Of a stretch of 64,000 bases of DNA, positions 33,691-44,252 are shown piece after piece. The stretch is from positions 10,054,001 to 10,118,000 of the forward strand of contig NC_062236.1 of the NCBI RefSeq assembly GCF_905475465.1. The letters are read 5' to 3'. Position numbers and translations under genes: made by a program. Below the pieces are notes generated by a model, which made no database searches, was not told the DNA's origin, and saw nothing but the letters and a program-made list of their open reading frames with translations. Source of the DNA: Pieris napi. Its lineage: Eukaryota; Arthropoda; Insecta; Lepidoptera; Pieridae. Position 1 is the first letter of the stretch. Each line of letters starts with the position of its first letter.

Positions 33691-36481
33691 TATCAAATAA
33701 TACTACTACTATCAAATAATACTAATAATATTACTAGATAATAGCTTCACAATTTTCTAGTAAATTATTATTTGGTTTTATTATTAATTCAAAGCATGAT
33801 TGTCGTAAAGTAATTCGTTGTTGTTACTACGCTTAGTAGCCAAATTATATGTATCTAGTTACTCCGATATTTTATGACCTAATATAATATATGTAATTAT
33901 AAAGCAGGGCCATATCAGCCTACAAAATATCTATGGAGTAACGCTTGAATGCCGACCCTTATTTCCTAAACACTAACTCCCATTGCACAGGTCTTATATT
34001 ATATATTAAAATTATAACTTACCAAATCCCAAAATACACTTTTATTTGTATGTTAATATATAGTCTGTATAACCTGTTTACGTCTTTATCGTCACTTAAA
34101 CACCAATTAACAAAATGGCGGGAAAATAATACACCTAAAACGTGCTGTCACAGCAAAGCGATGATACAATCTGATAATCAGACGCAACGCGTTCGACGTG
34201 TTTTGTATAGCGTAAACAAACTACATATTAATTTGGTAAGATAATTTGACTCTTTATTTAACTTCTGGAGTGGGAGGCCTTTGCTAAAAGGCATAAAGAA
34301 TACGCGACATAATTTAACGGCTTAATTTTAGTATATTAATATTAAGTGTAATTGTAAATAGATCAAAGGTGTAGATACATCTCTTGTTAATGTAATTGTT
34401 GTGTATTTATATTATTATTATGTTGATGCTAATATTCTGTCAGCCAATTTAGCTTAGATTTAAAGAAAAATATGTCGGTACCAGGTTTCCTGCAAGATTA
34501 AATAAAATGTTTCATCCTTACCCCACGAACATAAACGTTCCAGTAGCAGAATGATTAATACACTATTCCATCAGAAAACAGAGGTATCTCCTCATGTACT
34601 TTTCCTACAAAATAAGTAAGTACTTATCTTTTTTTATTATCATACTCATGTCACATGACGGGTGGGAAAGAAACCCTAGTGCCTAAATTAGCTAAATGCT
34701 ACAATTTAATATATATCTACAATAAATTTTCTATCGATATGAATTATTCTCTTTAATTTTCCATTATTTTGTAGGATATTATCTAAATAAATACATCTTG
34801 ACAAGACAATCCGGTTTCCTTACAATATTTTCTTTCATCGTACATTTCCGTATGAGATTACGCAGAACAGAATAAACAATTGTTGTAATAAACCTTAAAA
34901 AAATATTTGTCTTATAACGTAATAAAACAATGCATATTTTGATTAAGTCTTTATTTATGACAAGTTAAAATATCTTACAAAGAGCCATAGCGTGGCGAAT
35001 GAATGGCAGTTTTTAAGAGATTACGCTGCACTTACCGTGACTGACTTAGCCTATTATCTTTTTCAAAACTAGCAACGTTTCCACGTTGACCAAACGAGTT
35101 TTATCAATTACAGTATAATTAAAAGCTATTTACAAAAGTCAGTAAAATGTAATTTCTTACAATTTCACTAGAGATCGAGTATCAAAAAATATCATATACA
35201 AAACTACACTACAGATAAAACATTGAAATCAGTGTCGTTAATACTTATATGTAGATTATACTTTTTATATCATATCCTTGTACTTTAAATCTGAACCGAT
35301 TTCACAAATAATAACCAAATTTTATATTGTATCCTTATTAATCTACAGTATTAATGACGTCGATATCAAGTTTTCGTACCACATAATTCCCTTAATCTGC
35401 TAAACTGGCGCAATAATGAAAGAACAACATGAAATTGACTTTCGTCGTTAGTGGTTATAGTTATTCGATCATACTTTGTTAGATTGGCAACATTTGGAAA
35501 TCGGTTTTACACAGTAGCCCTGCTGGTCTAGAGTAACAAACTACAAGTACAAAAGCCAAGTACTAACTTATTTTATTTGAATACATTTCTATTAAATCTT
35601 CATATTCATCTCTCGAAATAAATATTGACCATCTCAAAATGTTTATTAAAATATAAACTTAAACAACAAATAATAATACTAATTCCCATTAACAGGTGCA
35701 AATAGTGAAATCCATTCCCTTTGGTATAGGCATATAGAGTAACAAAGCCTTTTATCTTATATGTAAAGTTAAAATAAAAATATATAGTTTTCACGGTCCC
35801 TCCTATAGCATGTGTTTTTAAGCTATTGCACAGATTTTATCACGGGCTTTGAGCGCGGCGACTGAATCAAGAAATTCCGTAACGAAAATGAAAACCTAAC
35901 ACACGATGACTTAATATAGGTGCGGCCAATACGCGTTAGAGCGGGACAGAACGCATACTACGTCTCACATCGGTCTGGCGTGATCAGTGACGTAGCGCAG
36001 GTGCGTTAGAATGGGACAGAACGCATACTTCGTATTCACATCTCTCTGACGAGATGCGTGACAGCGTAAGGGCGGCCGGTGCAGCCGGTATGCGTTAGAG
36101 CGAGACAGGCTATATAGGCGTGTTAGTCTCAGTCTGGTAGAGTGGTAGATTGAATTAATATCAGAGAATAGAAAATACTGCGTAAATAAAAAATAAATAA
36201 ATAAACAAATGATAAAAAATGCTATGCAATAGCTTTATCGCGGCAGTCCCCGAGTGCCACACGTTCTTTTGTTGGAAACACATCTTGGTCAAAACCGATT
36301 AATAACACCGGCTGCTAATACTTGTCGCTTTGCCCTTATAAAATTTGCACACCATGATGGTTTTATACAAAAATAATCTTTAAGTTTTAAAGTGTACATT
36401 ATTTTAAATTAAATTTTTGTTTAACAATTATTATAATTATTACAAAAAAATAAGAGTTTTTTGAATTATTACATGAAAAAA
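33691..36481. other. Intergenic, 2.8 kb
   Basis: AT-rich with no recognisable exon. It includes a GC-richer block at 35930-36150 with three copies of a GCGTTAGA motif (listed separately) and a worn SINE-like piece near 34795-34860. An inverted pair AAGCTATTGCA (35820 region) and TGCAATAGCTT (36224 region) brackets the GC-rich block and may mark a transposon. Confidence 0.5.
35933..36110. repeat. Three spaced copies of a GCGTTAGA motif
   Basis: GCGTTAGAGCGGGACAGAAC at 35933, GCGTTAGAATGGGACAGAAC at 36003 and GCGTTAGAGCGAGACAGGCT at 36092. Copies one and two continue alike for another 10-15 bases (GCATACT). The block is much richer in CpG than its surroundings. It may be part of a degenerate tandem repeat or a transposon interior. 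Confidence 0.7.
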
Positions 36482-39400
36482 TTATTTTAAAATAAATTCA
36501 TAAAAAAATCTTGATTCATTACTCACTTTACCCTCATAATCAGCAATTGATGAAGTATATGATTGTAATCTGGCTTTTGCTGAAATTTTACACTGTTTAT
36601 GGGATATTGTACTTAAATGAGTTGACACATCTTGCCAACAATTAACTATTATATTGCAAAACCCACAGTGATAGTGATTAGAGGGTAGCTGAAAAAAAAA
36701 GTTAAAAACCCATAGAGTACAGAAAGTATTATTTTACAATCCTATCCATCTGTGTAAGTATAAAATAGGGATATCTTTTCTCATCACTAATCACCATTGA
36801 AATGCAATGGCTAAAATTAAAACCAATCAAACAGTCAAATTGAATTTTTTGCTGAAAAAATTATGACATTAATATTAAAAAGTAAAAATCTTACTCACTT
36901 GTCGTATAAATTCATCTTTTACATTGATCACAACTTTCATATAAGTTAACACGTCAAGATGATCTTTTGATTTTGTATGCGGCAACCACTCGTCTTCATG
37001 AAGATACAAATCACAACATAGACATTTATACATATTCACTTCTGGAATGCTAGTGAGCAAGATAAAACTCAGTACATTCATGCAAATTTCATTATTTATA
37101 ATGTGATCTTTGAAAATACCAGTTTTTACTGTTACTAATGTTTGGATGAATACACTTAAAGGTATAGTTTCAATTTTAGTTTTATTTGCTTCAACTTGTG
37201 ATTTATGTGCATTTGAATGTATATGATCTACCATATCTTTTAAGGAAAATGAAACTTGTATTTTACATATTTCACAAGAAACTAAATTCTGATCCGGTAA
37301 ATGTTTAAAGTTGTTTTTGTTTGCATAGTTTTCTTCTTCATTTATTTGAGGAGTTAAATTTAATAGTGTATCACTTTCTTGTTTTGTCTTTGGTTTATCT
37401 TTAAGGTTGTCCATGTGTTGTGTAAAAATATGACCTTTTACAGTATCGTAATCAAAAGATAAATTTATAGAACATTTCTTACATGTCACCTGCTTAGTTT
37501 CAAAATTGATATTAATATAATTTTTCTGAAACTGTTTTAATGAATTTATAAGTGTTCTGTCAGTCAGTTGTGTCTGGCAAGAATCATTTTCAACTTGTTT
37601 GGAATTTTCTTTTGGGCCTGACTCATTAATCTTTTTCTCATGTTGACCTATATGTTCTTCAATTGAAATATAATTAAAATCAACTTTTGTGGAACATAGT
37701 CTACACATCGCTATCGTTTTAGTAAAGTTAATTTCAATATGATTATTCTGGAATCTTTCTAAAGCATCTACAATCATATTATGTTGAAGTTTAGTTGAAT
37801 TTTTTTCAGGCTTATTGAGTGAGACCAGGGGAGAATTAAGTGTTGAGTTCTGTTGAGGCACCTCATTTGCCATTTCCTCAAATTCTTCTTTAATGTTTTC
37901 ATTTCCAGTCTCTATGTTTGATGGCTTTAAAGTTTTATTTTGTTCAACTGGAGTTTTGTTTTTATATCCCTGGTTCTTTGATTTTTGAATACGCATTTTA
38001 TGTAGTTTAAGAATATTTTTATGGTGTGCACTAGTCAAATGTGCATTTATTTCAAATGAAGCAATAACCCAATCGCATAAAATGCACCATTTCCCGGGTC
38101 CCTCATATTTTATTATAATATAGTTATTAGCATCGAGAACTTTACAAATAATTTCTTCTTCTTCTTTTAAATTAAATACAGTGTTTTCAATTGCGTAAGC
38201 ATTTGTTTCGACTGTATTATTTACAATTTCTTCAGGATGATCAGATTTTTCATCTGTATATATAGTTTTTTTTAACTCAGACAATGGTATAGGAAAATTT
38301 ATTTCCACATCTTCATTTTGCATATTTAAGAGATCTGTTTGAATATCCAAAGGTATAGCTTTTTCTTTACTAGCAAGTTCAGGAATATCAATTTTTTGTT
38401 GAACTTCATTTTCTTTAGCTGATATTTCTTCACCACTGTTTTGATCATCAACGAGTTTAGCTGCTTGCATTTGACATTTTAAATACATATCTATATGTTG
38501 TGAAGCATCAAAATGTGTATTAACTGGCAAGGCTTCTTGAGAATTGCAGGTAATACAATGAAAAGATTCCTCATCTACCTGTAACCCAAACAATACATAT
38601 TTATTAAAAAATAATGATTATATTAATCTATCTATCTTCTAATATACTACATAAATAAAAAACAGAACAAACAAAACATGGCATGTCATAATTAAGTTAA
38701 TAGGCTATTTCTCCATCACATTCCAGTAAACTGATCAAACTGACATTTAAATTGATAATAATTGTTTGATATCTTACATTTACAGAAAGTAAAGTTTAAA
38801 TATGTATTAGGAATGGTAAAATTCTCTTGTAGAAAGAAAATTCAATCTTAATTTTCTTAATCTTAGTGGATTAGTAAAGGGTACAGTTTTTGGCATAAAA
38901 GTTGGTAAGAGTATTTTTTAGGGCTTGCACTATTCTTTCACCTTCTCATTAATACTTTTTTTACAAGATGATACCAATAATTAGCCACAAGAGTGCCTAC
39001 AACATTTCAAATACTTATTTATAAACAGTAAAAACTTGGCTCTTTTTAAAAGAAGTTATTTTGCAAAAATTAGGTTAATTTTAATTTAAACATACAAGAA
39101 TAAAAAGTCTTACCAGACGGAAAATATTTTTGTTCTGAAATTCAATATTACTTTGCATAAAGTTTATATGATGTATGGGATCTTTTAAGTGTTCTGAAAC
39201 ATCTTCATACTCATTATTACAAAGAATGCATGTGCTATCACACAAACCTTCCCAGGCTTCATTATCAATGTATACATCGTCAAAGGCAATTAAAACATTT
39301 CCATATCTTTTTATGAACTGGTCTTTTTTGTTTGCAACATGTTGCATTTCCACAATATGTAATCTTACTTTAGCTTTGGTTTTCAAGACTATACTACAAA

Positions 39401-39825
39401 ATTCACAGAAATACCATAGTTTGATCTGAAATAAGTAAAACAATTATTAAATATTTCTTTGTTTAATCCTGACTCAACTACTACTTTTACTAACTAGTTT
39501 TTAAGTGACACAATATAAGTATTTCACAATAACATACAATATTTTAAATGAAAATAGAATTTATATTGCAAAAATTAACAACACATTTTTTTATAATAGA
39601 AGTTGTGTGTGTAGAGTAGCATTTAACAAAATTGTATTAATACAGTACTTTTTTAATGCCATCATCTTTAGACTCATATATTGTCTTCCCCAATTGCTGT
39701 TCATGAGAATCTGTTATAATATGTTTAATTGTATCTTCTTCTGTCAAAAAACGATTTTCGCAAACTAAACAATAAAAATCAATATGACCAGACAAGATTG
39801 TGTGTTTACTGAAAAAGGGGGCCAT
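36482..39825 (-). CDS. Multi-finger U1/matrin-type C2H2 zinc-finger protein
   Basis: Four coding exons with matching phase 0 junctions: 39825-39649 (ATG; the exon begins at an acceptor at 39841), 39425-39114, 38578-36899 and 36688-36482 (stop TAA). This gives about 791 residues. I count ten C-x2-C-x12-ish-H-x5/6-H fingers: one in exon 1 (FYCLVCENRF), two in exon 2 (YFCEFC, CILCNN), six in exon 3 (HCITC, WCILC, AMCRLC, VTCKKC, VSCEIC, YKCLCC) and one in exon 4 (YHCGFC). The long H-H spacing and aromatic residues fit the U1/JAZ/matrin class, which usually binds RNA or RNA-DNA structures, often double-stranded RNA. Two fingers in exon 3 are each preceded by a similar L-x2-FQ-x-N...INF block, a sign of internal duplication. 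No specific orthologue was recognised, so no role is assigned. Confidence 0.82.
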
Positions 39826-40642
39826 CTTGTCATCAGTGACTCTGAAAAACACAATTTTTCTTATAATTATTACTTTATTTTATATTAAGCTTACTTAAAA
39901 TTAAGAATAATTTTGTTATCATTGCTTAAATCTCAGATCGACTTCAACATAGCTACCTTCTTTTCTTTTTTGACTTTATCATTCTAACGATCACCTAATC
40001 AGTGTACATACTTGACATTGTTGATTGTCCATTGAATATTGATACCTACGTAATATTGTGACATAAATTGACAAATTATAAGAATTAAGAACCATTACTG
40101 AAACGTTAAATAAGTTACATATTTTCTGCAGTGCATTCAATCTTAATTGATTAAAAGTGTAAACAAACCTTATAAAGTGAAGACATACTATATATGTATA
40201 GACTATAGGTATTTTTTGAACTTATATTTATATAATAAATGGCTTTAAAGGATTTATAATAAAATAATTATTTATCAAAATCCATTTTTAAAAATATTAA
40301 TTTTTATACGGCAGAAAAGTGACACAAAACTACCACAGATTAGTCGTAACTACTACAGAGTACAGAGCATAATGCGACTCAGTGGCGCACAATGCCAAAT
40401 TATGCTGAAGCTTAAAGGCCGGGTTATACTACAGCCACGCCGCGTGTCGCAACGCGTGGGATTGCGATCGGTTACATACATTTAGTATGAACGTGGTTAT
40501 ATTAAACCAGCCCCGCGTATCGCCGAGTGAGCTGACGCCACGCACATCGCTCGATTTCGATCGGCGTGGGCTCGGTAGTGGGGGAAGTGTCCCGTTGGCT
40601 CGCTCTGCGCTAGTATAATCGCCACGTGGCTACGCGCATTTG

Positions 40643-41477
40643 TTCTAGGAGTAACGCTCGCTCTAGGAGTAACGCTCGATAGCGACATGTCTTTCCGTAA
40701 ACATGTAGCCGCCGTTCGCAAGAAGGCCTCTTTCGTCCTCTCTCGCCTCTATTTCCTCCTAAACAAAAGGAGTAACATGTCCCTTAGACACAAGGTGACT
40801 TTGTACAAGGCCTGCATCCGACCGTGCATGACATACGCTAGCGTAGTATTTGCGCATTGTGCCCCCTCCTACATCCACCGGCTACAGGCGCTTCAGATGC
40901 GATTCATGAGAGTCGCGACCGGGGCGCCCCTCTATGTGAGAAACGTCGATCTCCACCACGACCTGGAGCTCCCTACCATGGCCCAATGGATGAAGTTGGC
41001 GTCCGCACGCCACTTCGACAAGGCTAAACACCATCCCAACCCTTTGGTGCGTAAAAGCATCAACTATTATCCTTTCCCGCCGGCTAAAAAATGTCATAGG
41101 AGGCCCCGACACACACTAACGGATCCGGATAATCCAATTACTGTAGCAAACAATAAATTAAAAGCCGCCCGCGCGGCAAATAATAACAATCAAAGTATTC
41201 AGACACAGATTAGGGTTAAAAACCGCCTTCACCGGGGAAGGCGAGGACCTTTATTTCGCACTTCGCTCACTCCAGTGAGTTTCCGTCCTGCCCTTCAGGC
41301 GATTGACCACCCCGTGACGGCCCAAGCCGAGGTTCGAGTCTCACAGGAGACGCCCTTGCGCTAGTCGCGGGAAAAACGCTCATTCTGGTCGAGCTACGCT
41401 CGCCAAAACAGCCCGAGCTGACCTGTCAAGGCCCTAAAGGCCAACAGCGAGATCCCTTTCAAAAAAAAAAAAAAAAA
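40643..41477 (+). mobile_element. 5'-truncated LINE inserted in the Harbinger element
   Basis: The insert ends in a run of 17-18 A (to 41477/8) and is flanked by an 11-bp near-perfect target copy: ACGCGCATTTG at 40632-40642 and ACGCGTATTTG at 41478-41488. It carries the last part of a Jockey-type Pol (next entry) and a short 3'UTR. A fragment of the same 3' end recurs near 42760-42830. Confidence 0.87.
40687..41364 (+). pseudogene. C-terminal remnant of LINE Pol
   Basis: 225 open codons. LRHKVTLYKACIRPCMTYAS and LQALQMRFMRVATGAP are the conserved region just after the reverse-transcriptase catalytic core in Jockey-clade elements. The endonuclease and catalytic motifs are absent, so it is a 5'-truncated dead copy. 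Confidence 0.85.
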
Positions 41478-41551
41478 ACGCGTATTTGCGCATTCCGGCG
41501 TGTTGACGAGCAAGCAAGCAGACATCTACCACATTTTAGAGCGCGCGCAAG

Positions 41552-41690
41552 ATGTCCGCTAACGAACTTATTGAACTAGTGAGAGACTATAAATTTTTAT
41601 ATGATCCTAAAAATAAAGATTACAAAGACCATTTGATAAGAACAGCAGCGTGGGAAGAAATAGGCCAACAATTTTTTTTCTTCTTGAGTT
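41552..41690 (+). pseudogene. MADF-domain fragment of the Harbinger element
   Basis: MSANELIELVRDYKFLYDP and the following AAWEEIGQQ match the start of a MADF domain (DNA-binding relative of Myb/SANT). After about 46 codons the frame leaves the domain (a T-run at 41671-41678 may be the lesion or an old splice site). Harbinger elements carry such a partner protein for their transposase. Confidence 0.7.
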
Positions 41691-41907
41691 GGCTTAACAT
41701 AAATAGGCAGGCAATATCTTCTTCAAGATCCGTATCTGAGTCGGAAGAGAACATTGTAAATAGATGCGGACGTTTACACGGTCACCACTGAACTGACACA
41801 AAAATGAATCAGCACGCGCGGCGACACGACACTGTAGTATAATCACCAGCCCGTGCGTCAGGCAGCGTTGCGACACGCGGCGCGGCTGTAGTATAACCCG
41901 GCCTTAA

Positions 41908-42425
41908 TTGGAACGTGAACACATCGTCGCATTTGATGGAACCTATAAGAAAAGCAGTGGGCCCATTCTCCCTTAGGGGTCTCTCTATGGCATTTTCGTA
42001 CGCTTTCACCGCATCTTCCGGGCTCGTAAAGCGTATACCTACCTCGAATTTTATCTTTAGTTCTTGCGAATAAATGAAAGTCGCAGGGCACCAGGTCAGG
42101 ACTGTATGGCGGATGACTCATTATCTCGATACCTGCCATAGTCAAATATACAACAGTCCATTTTGCGGAGTGCACTGAAGCATTGTCGAGGTGAAGGAGA
42201 ATCCTGCTTCGAGGGCGCTGCTGTCTAATTTTTTCCAAGACAATAGGCAAATAGCGATTGACATACCAGAACGTAGGAACTGTCCTCCCATCTTCTAGCA
42301 CAACTGTCGCGAAATGACCTTTGCGACCAAAGAATGAGGCAATCATCTTTTTTCTTTAGTTGGCTGATCCTCGAAAGGAAACCAAAAGACAAACAGCTCA
42401 GTGGGTGTTTCCTTTCAGTTAACAT
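41908..42425 (-). pseudogene. mariner transposase relic
   Basis: Minus-strand C-terminal half of a mariner transposase: MIASFFGRKGHFATVV, ILLHLDNASVH and the MSHPPYSPDLVPCDFHLF block with its catalytic Asp residues. Upstream an in-frame ...FVFWFPFEDQPTK also fits. It is 5'-truncated, and a frameshift follows the SPDL block (homology continues in the neighbouring frame as SPEDAVKAYEN-like and then GEWAHCF in the first frame). Its end coincides with the TAA of the Harbinger insertion. Confidence 0.85.
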
Positions 42426-43620
42426 TTTCAGTGTTCATCCTCACTTTTACCATTAGAACAAACTATAAATAATTATGTAAATATTCATTAAATTGATTTT
42501 ATATCATGTACTTAATACATTCCCTTTACGCATAAGGAAAAAGGGGGTAAAAAAATGGACCAAAAAATGGACTGGCCAGATCCTCATAATTATTCCTTGA
42601 CCCTTTCTTAACTCAAATCCGTTGGCGAAATTCGTTACTCAAAGTTTGTATACTCAACTACCTTTAGCGCCTAGTTAATAACTTGTAACATGCTTCTAAA
42701 ATAACGTCTTTGCCTCTCCTTCTCAGACAAATTTCTTTGGCGTAGTGAGTAACACCTCAGCAGAGGTACGCTCGCCAAAACAGCCGGAGCTAAGCTGTCA
42801 AAGCCAACAGGGAGGGTCCATTCCTAAAAAACTTGCCTTTTGTTTACGTTTTCACAAACATGAACGTCATAATATGGATTGGTGCGACGCCATCTTGCCT
42901 AGAGAAGCGTTGTGGTGGGTTCTTAAATCATGTATTTTTATAGCTTAAATTTTTATACTTAACAGATTTAGAATCTGCCCTTCTGAGTTAGCTAGTTAGC
43001 TACAGGCTGCGGTGTTAGTGATACAACTGTATTATCCACTTGAAGCAAATTGGGAAGGTGAAAAAGCTTCCCTCAAGAATTGAGGGTTGAAGGAGCTGAA
43101 ATTGGAATGTCTTAAAGCATTACCCGTACCTTTCTCCCAACAGATTACGATTTTTGCAAGGTAAAAAAACTAAAGTCTGCCGCAATGGTACATAGTTTGA
43201 TTAATTAAATACATATTATATTCTATTTTAAAAAATCTACTTTTTATTCCTCACATACAAAACGCCAATTTCATATGTAAGGACCTAATATTATAAAATT
43301 CAAGTAAAGTTGCTCAACAAAGGGAGGACTGAGGCGTGCGTGAATAATATTTCTTTAAAACAACAGCTGTAATCAACCATCATTTCAATATTGAATTACA
43401 GAAAAATGAATGCCCATCGCATTTTTTTCTACTATATATAATAATATAGTAGAAAAAATCTGTGATGTTAGTAAAACTGTGTCTCTTCTTTATCTGTGGT
43501 CTGTACTCTGTACAGCGTACTTTGTAATCGTCTGTAAAGTGTAAACGCAAGCGGCAAGCGTGCATATCGTTTTTCGTTAACCAAATTGTATTTTATGTAC
43601 CATAAAAAACTCATTTAAAG
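42426..43620. other. Intergenic between mariner relic and SmD2
   Basis: Contains a short copy (about 42760-42830, ACGCTCGCCAAAACAGCC...) of the 3' end of the LINE at 40643-41477. It also holds a hairpin at about 43422-43457 (TTTTTTCTACTATAT against its complement). No gene was recognised. Confidence 0.55.
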
Positions 43621-43662
43621 GATCAATTGAATTTAATTATTTCGTGTAAATAAGTTTAAACA

Positions 43663-44252
43663 ATGTAAGTCAACGTAGTTAAGTAGTAGTAAGGTTTATG
43701 ATTATCACTTAATGAAAATATTTTGGCGTTGTTTATAGGGCAACAACGACGAAACCTCGTTCTGAAATGACCCTGGAAGAATTATCAAAGATAGAAGAAG
43801 AAGAATTCAGTACAGGACCTTTGTCTGTTCTTACACAATCCGTTAAAAACAACACTCAAGTACTTATTAATTGTCGTAACAACAAGAAATTGTTAGGGCG
43901 CGTCAAAGCGTTTGACCGGCATTGCAATATGGTCCTTGAAAACGTTAAGGAAATGTGGACCGAAGTCCCCAGGACAGGCAAAGGCAAGAAGGTAAACAGA
44001 TATTTATTTTACTAAATTTTTAGAATTAACATCTTTCCTAACTTAAGAAATCACAATTTTAGAACAAAACTACACAGCACCACATATTTTGAAACAAAAT
44101 ATGTGGACTTACTAAGAAATTCTTTATGATTTCAAAATGTATTTCAGGGTAAAGCAGTAAATAAGGATAGATTCATCTCTAAAATGTTTCTACGTGGAGA
44201 TTCTGTGATTCTAGTTTTGAGAAATCCACTTGCTACAGCTGCGGGAAAGTAA
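43663..44252 (+). CDS. SmD2: Small nuclear ribonucleoprotein Sm D2
   Basis: Core Sm-ring subunit of spliceosomal snRNPs. Three exons: the first contributes only A and T of the start codon (43663-43664, donor GTAAGT), the second is 43739-43991 and the third 44148-44252 (stop TAA). The total is 360 nt and 119 residues, close to the 118 of the human protein. Conserved parts are TGPLSVLTQSVKNNTQVLIN (Sm motif 1), FDRHCNMVLENVKEMWTEVP and SKMFLRGDSVILVLRNPL (Sm motif 2). An internal ATG at 43767 is the methionine of SEMTLEEL, not the start, because the split ATG restores the family's N-terminus (MATTTKPRSEM). AATAAA at 44531-44536 is the likely polyadenylation signal. Confidence 0.97.

Larger units (their letters stand above)
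40416..41904. mobile_element. PIF/Harbinger-like element interrupted by a LINE
   Basis: Inverted ends of about 40 bp (AGGCCGGGTTATACTACAGC ... and its complement) are flanked by TAA at 40413-40415 and 41905-41907; a 3-bp TWA duplication is typical of PIF/Harbinger. Without the inserted LINE the element would be about 640 bp. It still encodes the start of a MADF (Myb/SANT-like) protein at 41552, the accessory gene class carried by Harbinger elements, but no transposase. Confidence 0.8.
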
